A stretch of DNA of 64,000 nt from Lentzea albidocapillata subsp. violacea (GTDB lineage Bacteria > Actinomycetota > Actinomycetes > Mycobacteriales > Pseudonocardiaceae): assembly GCF_900100275.1 (NCBI RefSeq), contig NZ_FNET01000029.1:21165-85164 (forward strand), in the 5' to 3' direction. Positions 1 to 7,658 of the stretch are shown in pieces; the stretch's first letter is position 1, and every line of letters begins with the position of its first letter. The notes beneath the pieces were generated by a model that saw nothing but the letters and a program-made list of their open reading frames with translations, searched no databases and was not told the origin of the DNA. A program made the translations under genes and the position numbers.

Positions 1-297
1 GATGACGCACCGGTGCTCGGCAGGGAAGGCGAGAACGAAGTCGAGCGCGGTGTCGATCGTCTCCGGCGCTCCCCAGGTGTCGAGCACGACACGGCGAACC
101 TCGTCGTCGCGGCCGTCGCAGTCGAGCAACCCGGTGTCCCGCACGGCGGCGGGGTCACTGAGGTAGCGGCGCACGTCGAACGTGGCGTCTGCCTCTGGGG
201 TGGGGCCACCGTCCAGGTGCAGGTAGCCGAACGTGATGATCTCGACGTCGCCCACGGCCGACAGGCCGGTTTGAGGGGGCGTGGTCTTGTCGGACAT
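1..297 (-). CDS. RapZ C-terminal-domain-like protein (3' end beyond window)
   Basis: The frame opens at the ATG at 295-297 and stays open to base 1, so the C-terminal end lies outside the window. The visible 99 residues contain the pattern ITFGYLHLDGGPTPEADAT followed by FDVRRYLSDP and a GLDG/DDEVR-like stretch, which resembles the C-terminal domain of the RNase adaptor RapZ seen in stand-alone actinobacterial proteins. The P-loop kinase half of RapZ is not visible. AGGAGA lies about 8 bases before the chosen start; an in-frame ATG at 316-318 is possible. It follows the lipoprotein gene on the same strand after 88 bases. Its role here is unknown; proteins of this type are, from memory, often near GntR genes in actinobacterial mobile elements. 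Confidence 0.6.
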   Translation of the reverse strand, partial: MSDKTTPPQTGLSAVGDVEIITFGYLHLDGGPTPEADATFDVRRYLSDPAAVRDTGLLDCDGRDDEVRRVVLDTWGAPETIDTALDFVLAFPAEHRCVI

Positions 298-385
298 GCT
301 GATGGTCTCCTGACTCATCTGATGGGTGCTGGAGACCCGGACCTGCGGTGTCTTCTTGCCGGAATCGGCCGCAGGTTCGGGGCAA

Positions 386-700
386 TCAGAAACGCGAGTG
401 GATCGGACCCTTCGGGCACGGCGTGCCCTGGTCGTAGTCGTAGGCGTGCTCGGCAGGGATCAAGATCTCGATGTGCTCACCGCGCTCGCTGTCGTGGCGA
501 GCGAGATCGCTCGCCGCGACGCACACGACGGCGTGCTGCCCCTTGCCACCGGGCTGGTTCTCGCCGCGCGGACCGGAGTAGGTCACCGAGAGCACCACCC
601 ACGGCTCAGCCGACTCGGTCGGCGCGGTCTGCACGGGCTTGCACGCTGAGAGCGCGGCGGTGACTGCGATCACGCACGCGGTCAGAGTTCGAGTGAGCAT
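386..700 (-). CDS. small secreted lipoprotein
   Basis: A 104-residue protein with a type II signal peptide: positive residue near the N terminus, hydrophobic stretch LTACVIAVTAALSAC and lipobox LSAC, with Cys20 as the predicted lipidated residue. The mature part has no recognised domain and contains a second CPKG cysteine near the C terminus. I prefer the ATG at 698-700, about 7 bases after GGAGG; a GTG at 701-703 overlaps it. The start overlaps the TGA of the upstream 81-residue gene, so the two are probably translationally coupled. It should sit on the outer face of the membrane. Function unknown. Confidence 0.65.
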   Translation of the reverse strand: MLTRTLTACVIAVTAALSACKPVQTAPTESAEPWVVLSVTYSGPRGENQPGGKGQHAVVCVAASDLARHDSERGEHIEILIPAEHAYDYDQGTPCPKGPIHSRF

Positions 701-945
701 CACGCGGCCTCCGTCCTGGCGGTCGCGGACATGTGGCCGTAGACGTGCAGCACGCGCACCGTGCTGCCCAACGTCCGCTCGATCACGCGGCGGTTGCGGC
801 GCTTCCGCGCGGTGCCGTCGAGCAGCGCGGACGTGGCCGGCGGCAACTCCGCCAACTCGTCCGCAACTTCGCTGATCAGGGCGTCAATCGACGCTTCGTC
901 CAGCCCGTCCGGGCTGAACTCCCTGAGGTCATGGGGGTTGAGCAT
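700..945 (-). CDS. small conserved-looking acidic protein
   Basis: An 81-residue soluble protein starting MLNPHDLREF at the ATG at 943-945, with a strong GGAGGAG ribosome-binding site about 7 bases upstream. The first half is acidic and helical; the second half is basic (ARKRRNRRVIERT) and could touch nucleic acid. It is transcribed divergently from gntR, and the first of three TGGCTAGTCA repeats lies 26 bases upstream, so GntR probably controls it. I do not recognise the family. Confidence 0.6.
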   Translation of the reverse strand: MLNPHDLREFSPDGLDEASIDALISEVADELAELPPATSALLDGTARKRRNRRVIERTLGSTVRVLHVYGHMSATARTEAA

Positions 946-970
946 TGAGACTCCTCCAGCTTGGCTCACC

Positions 971-980
971 TGGCTAGTCA
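971..980 (+). promoter_or_regulatory. GntR operator-like repeat 1 (TGGCTAGTCA)
   Basis: First of three identical TGGCTAGTCA copies in the divergent promoter region between the 81-residue gene and gntR. It lies just upstream of the leftward gene. Copies 1 and 2 share a longer 23-base match, with two differing bases, ending at the same point. The core CTAG resembles known GntR-family half sites. Binding is inferred. Confidence 0.6.
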
Positions 981-1011
981 GGCGGTGCGATGTGGATGAG
1001 CTTGGCCTACC

Positions 1012-1021
1012 TGGCTAGTCA
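1012..1021 (+). promoter_or_regulatory. GntR operator-like repeat 2 (TGGCTAGTCA)
   Basis: Second identical copy, starting exactly 41 bases after the first, or about four helical turns, so bound regulators would sit on the same face of the DNA. Confidence 0.6.
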
Positions 1022-1052
1022 TGTCAAGCGGTTGGCTGGAGAAAGACTGTCT

Positions 1053-1062
1053 TGGCTAGTCA
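1053..1062 (+). promoter_or_regulatory. GntR operator-like repeat 3 (TGGCTAGTCA)
   Basis: Third identical copy, again exactly 41 bases after the second. It abuts the possible Shine-Dalgarno AGGGG of gntR, so occupancy would be expected to block gntR expression (autoregulation, inferred). Confidence 0.6.
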
Positions 1063-1082
1063 GGGGCTGTATGCTGGGCCGC

Positions 1083-1955
1083 ATGACCGACGCGTTGCAG
1101 CATCTGACGGACCTAGACCCGGACGATCCGCGCACAGAGTCGCAGCAGATTGCGAACAAGCTGCGCGCCGCGATCCTTACGCGGAAGCTCCAGCCGGGGG
1201 AGAAGCTCCCCTCTCAGCCGGAGCTTGCGAGCCGGTACGGAGTAGCGCGAGAGACGGTAAAGGCGGCGCTACGCGTGCTGACGAACGAGCGCCTAATTAT
1301 CAGCAGGCAGGGGAGCGGGACGTTTGTTCGTGCTCAGACGGAGCGGCCTGTTGGTCTTCGGCCACATGTAGAGGCGGCGTTCGAGAGCGCTCACGTCGCG
1401 ATTGATTTCGCGGGCTTCGGCGCCGAGACGCTACGGAATACTCTGTCCGAAGTGCTCGACAAGGTTCGGGCGGGGCGACTGACTCCCGAATCGATTGCCG
1501 TGCGGATCATGGTTTCCGACATGGCCGTACCAATGGCTTTGCCGTGCCGAGCTGATACGGCATCTGATGACCCTGCCATCCGGAAGCGTCAAGGTAGAAT
1601 CACGAGGCGCGCAATTGAAAGCATCGTGGATGACGTAGAGGAACTTGCTGATCTGGGATTGGTTAAGTCGGCCACTGCTCAGGTCCGTATTCACGGAGCG
1701 GCTCCGCTGTTCAAGCTGTATATCTTGAACAATGAGGAAGCGTTCTTTGGGTTCTATCCGGTAGTGCAGCACGATGTGACTATTGATGGTGAGGCTGTTT
1801 CCATCTTTGACCCGATGGGGAAAGATGCGACCCTGTTTCAATACTCGATCAGCGCGGAGGATGACACATCTACTGCGGCTGAGTATGTGATGCAGGCTCG
1901 TACCTGGTTTGATTCTCTCTGGAACACCATCTCTCGGGAGTATGCACGTGACTAG
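1083..1955 (+). CDS. GntR-family transcriptional regulator
   Basis: A 290-residue protein with a typical GntR winged helix-turn-helix at residues 15-85: IANKLRAAILTRKLQPGEKL, then PSQPELASRYGVARETVK and a GSGTFV wing. The roughly 200-residue C-terminal part is not an obvious FadR, HutC/UTRA or aminotransferase domain, so the effector is unknown. The ATG at 1083 is chosen by family alignment; an in-frame ATG at 1071 has AGGGG only four bases upstream. The downstream HAD gene overlaps the 3' end, forming an operon. Three TGGCTAGTCA repeats upstream are probable operators. Lower GC than the backbone suggests transfer; the domain order fits KorSA-like regulators of actinobacterial integrative elements, as an inference. 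Confidence 0.85.
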   Translation: MTDALQHLTDLDPDDPRTESQQIANKLRAAILTRKLQPGEKLPSQPELASRYGVARETVKAALRVLTNERLIISRQGSGTFVRAQTERPVGLRPHVEAAFESAHVAIDFAGFGAETLRNTLSEVLDKVRAGRLTPESIAVRIMVSDMAVPMALPCRADTASDDPAIRKRQGRITRRAIESIVDDVEELADLGLVKSATAQVRIHGAAPLFKLYILNNEEAFFGFYPVVQHDVTIDGEAVSIFDPMGKDATLFQYSISAEDDTSTAAEYVMQARTWFDSLWNTISREYARD

Positions 1956-2619
1956 TCTCGATGGCTTGCTACGCGCCGTCGAGGCAGTCTTCTTTGACTT
2001 CGATGGTCCGATTTGCAGTGTCTTCTCTGGCTATCCAGCTCCGAATGTGGCAGCGGACATGCTCAAGGTGCTCAGTGCTGAGGTGGGCGTCCTGCCATCG
2101 GAGATTGCGGAAGAAACGGATCCGATGGAGGTGCTTCGGTGGACCGATTGGAACTGTCCTCACCTGGTGTCGCCCATCGATGATGTGCTGTGTGCAGCGG
2201 AAAATGTCGCGGTTGAGAGCGCCGCACCAGCACCATTCGCACATGCCGCGATTGAGGCGGCGCAGCGGCGTGGTCAATGCACGGCGATCGTGAGCAACAA
2301 CTCTGCTCCGGCGATCGAGAAGTATCTCAGAACCCACCGTCTGACTTCGTTCGTCGACTTCGTCGCGGGGCGGCCCTACGCTGACCCAAAGCGCATGAAG
2401 CCAAACCCGGACTCCCTGATTCGGGCCGCTAATGCCCTGGGTATCAAGCCTGAGGCGGCTTTGCTTGTCGGCGACACGGTCACAGACATAGAGGCGTGTC
2501 TTGTCGCGGACGTGCGGCCGATCGGATATGCCACGACGGCTAGGCGACGTACCGACCTAGAAAACGCGGGTGCCGCAGTAGTGATTGGCAGCATGGACGC
2601 TCTGCTGGTCACACGCTGA
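1948..2619 (+). CDS. HAD-family hydrolase (probable phosphatase)
   Basis: A 223-residue haloacid-dehalogenase-type protein. Motif I is FFDFDGPI (nucleophile Asp17 and Asp19), motif II is VSNNSAP, motif III is the lysine in DPKRMKPNPD, and motif IV is GDTVTD. Residue spacing fits a phosphoglycolate-phosphatase-like cap type. The GTG at 1948-1950 is about 7 bases after CGGGAG and lies inside the end of gntR in another frame; an ATG at 1942 would be too close to that site. Coupling to gntR suggests it acts on, or with, the regulator's effector, but the substrate cannot be read from sequence. Confidence 0.8.
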   Translation: MTSLDGLLRAVEAVFFDFDGPICSVFSGYPAPNVAADMLKVLSAEVGVLPSEIAEETDPMEVLRWTDWNCPHLVSPIDDVLCAAENVAVESAAPAPFAHAAIEAAQRRGQCTAIVSNNSAPAIEKYLRTHRLTSFVDFVAGRPYADPKRMKPNPDSLIRAANALGIKPEAALLVGDTVTDIEACLVADVRPIGYATTARRRTDLENAGAAVVIGSMDALLVTR

Positions 2620-2669
2620 GATTGGTCTGGGAGTGCGTGCGGTCGGCGCTCTTGGAGAGGGTTCCTCTT

Positions 2670-2847
2670 AAGTCCGTAACGTCCGTAACTGCCGTAACCG
2701 CGCTGGTCAGGCGGTTACGGCTGACTCATGGGTTACGGATAGCTTGCGTAGACCCGTGGATGCGGTTGCGGCAGACGTCCGTAACCGGCGACCTAGCCGT
2801 AACCGTCTGACCTGCATGGTTACGGCAGTTACGGAAGTTACGGACTT
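2670..2847. repeat. 178-bp quasi-palindrome with ten CCGTAAC iterons
   Basis: Five CCGTAAC copies start at 2674, 2683, 2692, 2779 and 2797, and five inverted copies (GTTACGG) at 2714, 2732, 2819, 2828 and 2837. Outer triplets have a 9-bp period, inner pairs an 18-bp period, and the gaps between groups are both 22 bp. Every pair is symmetric about 2758.5, and most bases between iterons also match across the axis. It could be a replication origin, a clt/TraB recognition locus of a conjugative element, or a regulatory centre. No gene of more than trivial length fits here, and the rest of 2620-2952 shows nothing else. Confidence 0.75.
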
Positions 2848-2952
2848 CTGGAAACAGGGAGCGGCGGGGGAGTCCGGCGCTGCTCAGTCGAGCGCTGGTT
2901 GCCGGCTAGCGTGCTGCCCTTGCTGACCGTCGAACCGGTAGGCTCTGCCCTC

Positions 2953-3153
2953 ATGGCGAGTCCGGTGGAGATCGAGCGCAAGGTTCGGCAGCTCGACAAC
3001 GACGTCCAGTCGATCTATGAGCTGCTGGCGACGATCGACGCCACGCAGAAGCGGCAGGGCAACCGGCTGAACGAGATCGCGGCGACCCAGGCGGAGCATG
3101 GAGACAAGCTGGACGCCATCTTGGAACTGTTGCGCGGCAACCAGCCCGGATAG
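2953..3153 (+). CDS. small coiled-coil protein
   Basis: A 66-residue protein from the ATG at 2953-2955. The sequence is a nearly continuous amphipathic helix (VRQLDNDVQSIYELLATIDA, and later HGDKLDAILELLRG) with heptad-like leucine and isoleucine spacing, so it likely forms a coiled coil. No strong Shine-Dalgarno site is visible, and a -10-like TAGGCT shortly upstream would fit a leaderless transcript. It sits between the iteron palindrome and the tRNA-Pro repeat. I do not know a function; similar short coiled-coil proteins are common in actinobacteria. Confidence 0.55.
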   Translation: MASPVEIERKVRQLDNDVQSIYELLATIDATQKRQGNRLNEIAATQAEHGDKLDAILELLRGNQPG

Positions 3154-3414
3154 GTCTGAGCTCGGGAGATTGGCGCACAACACGCCCTGAGACGGCCGTA
3201 GGCGCGCTGTCGCGCAACGGCCCGTGTGGTTGGTACCCACGAAGTCCGCTCAGTGCCGCTCAGGGGCTGTCCATAGTGGACAATGCGGGTGAGTGACTGA
3301 GTGACTATCTGAGTGACAATCGCCCCGTATTGCGGTGGACGTCTACGGACGTTGGCGCACAAGCGATGCAGGTCAGCGGATCTGTCCATGCTGGACGATC
3401 AACGCTGCAAAGTG

Positions 3415-3464
3415 CCTGGGGGTCAAGGGGTCGCAGGTTCAAATCCTGTCGTCCCGACGGCCAA
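3415..3464 (+). repeat. left attachment repeat (tRNA-Pro 3' half)
   Basis: A 50-bp sequence identical to 33247-33296. It contains the anticodon-loop side CCTGGGGGTCAAG, the T arm GCAGGTTCAAATCCTGT and the acceptor 3' strand CGTCCCGAC of a tRNA-Pro(GGG) gene. The upstream bases (3340-3414) do not form the tRNA 5' half, so this is a fragment and not a working tRNA. It marks the left boundary of the defence island. Confidence 0.9.
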
Positions 3465-3466
3465 TG

Positions 3467-3510
3467 ACCAGCGGGTTTACCTTTTGAGGTAAGCCCGCTG
3501 GTGTCGTTTT
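3467..3510. terminator. intrinsic terminator after left tRNA fragment
   Basis: Fifteen-base arms at 3467-3481 and 3488-3502 pair with one G-T wobble around the loop TTTTGA, and a T-run lies at 3506-3510. It would terminate a tRNA-Pro transcript reconstituted by insertion, and faces the integrase 3' end. Confidence 0.85.
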
Positions 3511-3539
3511 TGCCCGATTGTGATCGCAAAGTGGTCGCG

Positions 3540-4712
3540 CTACGCCGCTTCAGCCTCTTTCAGGGCCGTCTCAATCGCCTTCACCGCATCGAGAGCGACA
3601 TGCCGAAGCAGGTGACCGTAGATCTCTGTCGTCGTCGACAAGGTCGAATGGCGCAGCGTCTTGGACGCCATGGCCAGCGGAACCTGCGAGCTGAGCATCG
3701 TGGTCGCGGCGAAGTGACGCAGGTCGTGGACGCGGATCCTGGGCAGTCCTGCCTGCTCAGTGAGCCGATGGAACCGATGTAGGACGTATTCCGGGCGTAG
3801 TGGTTGTCCTCCGCGTCGGGTGAACACCAGCGCGCGGTCGGGTTGGCGCTCCGCTTGGTTCTGAAGCGCGGCGGCCACCCTGTCGGAGAGCCCGACCCAA
3901 GCGAGGCTGCTCTTGGTCTTAGGGGTCGTGAAAACCGGCGTGGAGTTGTTGACGTTGGACAACGTCTGGCGGACGAAGAGCACGTGCTCATCGAAGTGGA
4001 CGTCGGCCCAATGCAGAGCGAGCGCCTCGCCTTTGCGCATGCCGGTGCCGATGATCAATTCGAAGAGGTTGGTCAACGGGTCGTTGTGGTCAGCGCAGTA
4101 CTTGAGGAATTTCGCAGCCTCGGCGGGCGACCAGCACACCGGCTCGTACTTTGTAGGTCGGGTGACAGACACGTACTTGGCCGCGTTGTATGGCAGGCGG
4201 TGCTGCCGTACGGCGTCGCCCAGCGCGCTGGACAGTGTAGCGAGGCAGCGGCGCAGGGTGGTATGTCCGCGGCCGGCTTCCAGTTGGTTGCGGACATAGA
4301 GCACGACGTGCTGGTGGGATAGATCTTCAAGTCTGATCAATCCGATGTGCGGGATCAGGTCTTTGTGGACGTACGCGTGGTAGTTCGCCATCGTGGTCGG
4401 CTTCAGCGTCAATGCCTTGGCACGCAACCAACTCGCAAGATAGTCGGCGACCGTCTGCCGATCGTCGATGACGATGCCGGTCCGTTCGTACTCCAGGACC
4501 CTGCTCAGCGCCGCCTGAGCATCCGCCTTGGACACGAATCCGCTGCGGCGTCGTGTCCGCCGCTTGCCGTCGAGCGTAGGTAGGTCGACTGCGTAGGTCC
4601 AGGTTCCGTGCTTGCGGTTGGTCAGCTTCGGGCAGCGGGCGCCGAACTGCCGACCGTCGGCGCCGCGGCAGGCACAACGGCGGTAGACGCGGCCACGGTT
4701 CGGGTTCTTCAT
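3540..4712 (-). CDS. int: tyrosine site-specific integrase
   Basis: A 390-residue phage-type integrase that would catalyse recombination between attP and the tRNA-Pro 3' end. Catalytic residues are visible: Arg226 (GTGMRKGEAL), His329 and Arg332 (HDLRH), His355 (LRHS) and the nucleophile Tyr365 (TEIYGHLL). An N-terminal AP2-like arm-binding region with a CxC...C cluster (residues 13-27) and a SAM-like core-binding domain (roughly 85-185) precede it. The ATG at 4710-4712 is chosen because GGAGGAA lies 8 bases upstream; the frame is open further but lacks such a site. No excisionase gene lies next to it, since the helicase gene ends 133 bases upstream. It looks intact. Confidence 0.93.
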   Translation of the reverse strand: MKNPNRGRVYRRCACRGADGRQFGARCPKLTNRKHGTWTYAVDLPTLDGKRRTRRRSGFVSKADAQAALSRVLEYERTGIVIDDRQTVADYLASWLRAKALTLKPTTMANYHAYVHKDLIPHIGLIRLEDLSHQHVVLYVRNQLEAGRGHTTLRRCLATLSSALGDAVRQHRLPYNAAKYVSVTRPTKYEPVCWSPAEAAKFLKYCADHNDPLTNLFELIIGTGMRKGEALALHWADVHFDEHVLFVRQTLSNVNNSTPVFTTPKTKSSLAWVGLSDRVAAALQNQAERQPDRALVFTRRGGQPLRPEYVLHRFHRLTEQAGLPRIRVHDLRHFAATTMLSSQVPLAMASKTLRHSTLSTTTEIYGHLLRHVALDAVKAIETALKEAEAA

Positions 4713-4845
4713 GACGGGTTCCTCCGGTCTCGTTGCTTGTCTGCTCCTGGTGAGCAGCGCAGGACCGGAGCATGGGCCGGATGCGACCACCATGCGACCA
4801 CAGGCCGCATCGTTGCTGGTCTGCCCGATGTCACTTGTGACCATG

Positions 4846-7071
4846 TCAAGCCAGGCTGCCGCGCTCCTGCTTCATGAGACCATTGGTGACCGCTCTGCTC
4901 AGCACCTCGGCGATTCCGCCGTCGTCCTCGTTTACATAGACGCGCGCCTCCAGTTCGGCACGGCTGAGTGCGAGGTACAACAGGGAGAGGAGCCGAGTGC
5001 GCTCGCTCGGGGTGGTTCTGGTGGGCTCCATGTCCGGGACGCCCGCGACCAGGACGGCGTCGAACTGAAGGCCCGCCAGGTACTCGGCGGGGCCGACGAC
5101 GAGGCCCCGTTTGCGATAGCGGAACCCTTCGACGTCAGACCTCCCGGTGATCGTCGAGACGTGGAACCTCCCCGACGTGCTGAGACGGGACGCGAGCTCG
5201 CTGAAGCGGTTCCACTGCCGGTTGTCCACGACGGCGAGTGCGATGCGGCCGCGGGAGTACAGGCTATGCATCGCCTTGACGATGTCGTTCTCCTCGGCGG
5301 CACGTGTGGCGCCGACGTTGAGGAGAGGGAGAGGTCCTGGTTCCCGCGCGGACTCCACCCCGTTGATGTTGATCTGCCAGTCTTTGCCGAGGTCTAGCGT
5401 AGGGAACTCGTGGTGGACGTGCTTGATTAATTCCAGGATCTGGGGCGTGAACCGGTGCACCGTGGTCAATTCGAGGTTGGTGACGTCGCCGATCTCTTCC
5501 TCGAACGAGGACGAGGAAGATCGGGTGTCATCGGCCGCGAAGCCAATGAACGCCTCGGACGGAGACTGGCGAGGATCGACCGCCATGAACACCCGCGGGT
5601 AGACGCTGACGTCTCGCGATAGGTAGTGGAGCACCTGCCGTTCCAGTGGGCTGAACATGTGGAACTCGTCCACGAAGATCAGGTCGTAGCCCTGGGTCTT
5701 GCGGGCTCGGTTCCACGCGTGTGTCTCCAGGTGGCTCAGCAGGTCGGCCAGCACCTGGTCTGACGTCAGCGTCGACCGTGCTTCGAGGCTCTCCATGTAC
5801 TTGGTGTAGACGGCGAAGACGACTCGCATATCGTTCCGGCTCTGCAACGGCAGCATCCACGTCGCCCTCGCCTGCTGGAAGTACTTCGACTCCGCGCCGG
5901 CGCCGGGGAAGATCGCGGCGGCGCCGATGACGGATCCGAACTCCACAAGAAGATCCCAGGCCAACGCGTTGCGATCGTCCTCGTCCGAGGAGTCGAACCT
6001 GGCGCGCAGGCTTTCAGTGACGCCTGCGCGGTAGGTGATCCAGTCACCGGCGACGAAGTCGCTCAACACCTCCAGGATCTCGTCCAGCTGAGCCCTCTTG
6101 CCGCTGAAGCTGTCGTCGCCAGCCAGGCTGAACCCGGAGTCGTCCTTGGCATATTGCGGCGAGATGGTGGTCGCGATCTCGAGCAATGGGAAGACGTCGA
6201 TCTCCTGCAGTAGCCCCATGCCCATGGAGTCGAGCGAGTCGGCGATCTCTGTGGCCAGCGACCAGCTGTGGGTCACCATCAGAACACGCGGTTCGCCACC
6301 CGCTTCCCTTGCGCTCAGGACTTCTCTCATCGCCTTGAGTGTGAGAGCCAGCGTCTTGCCGGAACCCGCCGGTCCACGTAGCCGGATGGACTTGGTAGCC
6401 GGAGCTTCCACGAAGGAGCGTTGATCGTCGGAGATCTTCCCCATCCACTGGTCGTACGACCAGCCTTTCGTCGTTGACTGCTCCAGGGGCGTCAGCTCGA
6501 TCTCGACATCGGCCGGCCGAATGCGCTTAGCTTGCTCGACCCGTTCGGCGCAAGCTGTGACAGCCGCGTCCCAGTCCTTTTCCCAGCCAAGCGGAAGGGC
6601 GGGCTTGCCCGACTCGAACTGCTCTAGCGTCGTTGTCCGGTCGGACGACGTCATGCCCCAGAGGACGATATCGGGGGGCTCGCCCGGCAGCAGTTCCGCG
6701 ATCCACCGCCGTGCTTCGGGGTTGTCACGCGGGGTTGTGAAGAAGGCGACCAGGTTGTTGTGCTTGTACTGGTGCCAACTGCGGGGCAGTGTCAGCGACC
6801 CTGTGGTGCGAGCGCGCTCGGCGAACGACGCCGCTCGGCTGAGCACGTCGGTCGTCAGATCCGTGATCCTGTCAGGCGTGATGCGGTCTCTTGTGTCCGA
6901 ACTCCGCAGCACGATGATCCGCTGCTCGTCGGACTTGTCGTCCACGCTCAGCAGGACATCGGCAGCGTCCCCGGAATGCTCGAATATCCGCGGAGACGAA
7001 GGGATGGCCTCAGGTGACAACCCCGTGGCCAGTTCTTTGAGCGCTTCCACCGTTGTGACGAGCGGCTTCAC
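4846..7071 (-). CDS. UvrD/Rep-like superfamily 1 helicase with unique N-terminal domain
   Basis: A 741-residue ATPase. Walker A is GPAGSGKTLAL (about residue 234), Walker B is LIFVDEFHMFSP (about 467), followed by MAVDPRQSPSEAF, an ELTTVHRFTPQI motif IV-like segment and a C-terminal LYLALSRAE motif VI. The first 200 residues match nothing I recognise and may bind a partner or DNA. The ATG overlaps the stop of the 196-residue gene by four bases, and that gene overlaps the 79-residue gene the same way, giving a three-gene operon. Placement between an integrase and Gabija points to phage defence; that role is inference. Confidence 0.85.
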   Translation of the reverse strand: MKPLVTTVEALKELATGLSPEAIPSSPRIFEHSGDAADVLLSVDDKSDEQRIIVLRSSDTRDRITPDRITDLTTDVLSRAASFAERARTTGSLTLPRSWHQYKHNNLVAFFTTPRDNPEARRWIAELLPGEPPDIVLWGMTSSDRTTTLEQFESGKPALPLGWEKDWDAAVTACAERVEQAKRIRPADVEIELTPLEQSTTKGWSYDQWMGKISDDQRSFVEAPATKSIRLRGPAGSGKTLALTLKAMREVLSAREAGGEPRVLMVTHSWSLATEIADSLDSMGMGLLQEIDVFPLLEIATTISPQYAKDDSGFSLAGDDSFSGKRAQLDEILEVLSDFVAGDWITYRAGVTESLRARFDSSDEDDRNALAWDLLVEFGSVIGAAAIFPGAGAESKYFQQARATWMLPLQSRNDMRVVFAVYTKYMESLEARSTLTSDQVLADLLSHLETHAWNRARKTQGYDLIFVDEFHMFSPLERQVLHYLSRDVSVYPRVFMAVDPRQSPSEAFIGFAADDTRSSSSSFEEEIGDVTNLELTTVHRFTPQILELIKHVHHEFPTLDLGKDWQININGVESAREPGPLPLLNVGATRAAEENDIVKAMHSLYSRGRIALAVVDNRQWNRFSELASRLSTSGRFHVSTITGRSDVEGFRYRKRGLVVGPAEYLAGLQFDAVLVAGVPDMEPTRTTPSERTRLLSLLYLALSRAELEARVYVNEDDGGIAEVLSRAVTNGLMKQERGSLA

Positions 7072-7658
7072 TTGTACATCGCCCCCAGGTACTCGGAGTG
7101 GAGGTCTCGCACGTCCTCGTACGCCGAGGGGAGACCGATCGCCATGAACACGTGCGCGAACCGCTCCGCCAACGCGTGGGTGTACCGGTCCTGGAGGCGG
7201 GAGATGCGCCGATACCGTGACGCGCTCCTGTCCGGGCCGAGCGCGATCTCGGTCTCCGGAACCTGTTCCAGGTGACGTAGATAGGCGAAGTATCCGAGGC
7301 TGTTGCGGGGAGCGATCGACGAGAGGAACAACGCGTCCCCCGGAGGGTTCGAGTAGGCGTTTCTGAACTTGTTGACGATCCCGTCAACGATCTTGTCCCG
7401 CTTCTGCGGGTTGGGGGCACCGACTTGCGAATCGATCAGGAGCTTGACCGCGTCGTCCAGCGTCTCCGCCTTCCGGCTAAGCAGGCGGATGGACTCGCAA
7501 GCAGCCTTGACGTTGTCTGCGCGCCGGCCGCTCAGCCCGAGCGCCGTGACGATCTCATCGGGTTCTTCTTCGCAGGGCCATGCTCTGAGCCGCTCATCGG
7601 TTATCTTCGGGGCCGCGGGCGGAAGCGCCTTGCGCAGTTCGTCGACAAACTTGTTCAT
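7068..7658 (-). CDS. unknown protein, middle gene of helicase operon
   Basis: A 196-residue, mostly helical soluble protein with no signal peptide. The C-terminal half is the most family-like part: FLSSIAPRNSLGYFAYLRHL, then SASRYRRISRLQDRYTHALA and HVFMAIGLPSAYEDV. It overlaps the upstream 79-residue gene and the downstream helicase gene by four bases each, so the three products should be made in step. I do not recognise the family. It may be the C-terminal portion of a protein whose N-terminal portion is the 79-residue product. As a helicase partner it could sense or recruit the substrate; this is inferred from gene order only. Confidence 0.75.
   Translation of the reverse strand: MNKFVDELRKALPPAAPKITDERLRAWPCEEEPDEIVTALGLSGRRADNVKAACESIRLLSRKAETLDDAVKLLIDSQVGAPNPQKRDKIVDGIVNKFRNAYSNPPGDALFLSSIAPRNSLGYFAYLRHLEQVPETEIALGPDRSASRYRRISRLQDRYTHALAERFAHVFMAIGLPSAYEDVRDLHSEYLGAMYK

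Larger units (their letters stand above)
1..3414. mobile_element. probable distal end of an upstream integrative element
   Basis: This flank ends exactly at a tRNA-Pro 3'-half repeat. It carries accessory-type genes (GntR regulator with operator repeats, HAD hydrolase, small lipoprotein, small coiled-coil protein) and an iteron palindrome. The gntR and HAD genes are visibly less GC-rich than the chromosomal genes further right. No integrase, rep or tra gene is in view, so the claim is inferred from context: tandem insertion at a tRNA-Pro gene lying left of the window. Confidence 0.4.

Noticed and set aside
13..663. A 216-codon rightward open frame at the window start
   Set aside because: It runs antisense to the RapZ-like and lipoprotein genes, which have better starts and recognisable features.
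3380..3464. A complete tRNA-Pro gene at the left repeat
   Set aside because: Only the 3' half is present. The upstream bases cannot form the acceptor 5' strand (no CGGGACG) or the D arm. The same holds at 33200-33296.
3305..3529. A minus-strand open frame containing PSGRQDLNLRPLDPQ
   Set aside because: This is the well-known false translation of a tRNA-Pro 3' end; the same artefact appears at 33044-33319. It reflects the attachment repeats and not a protein.
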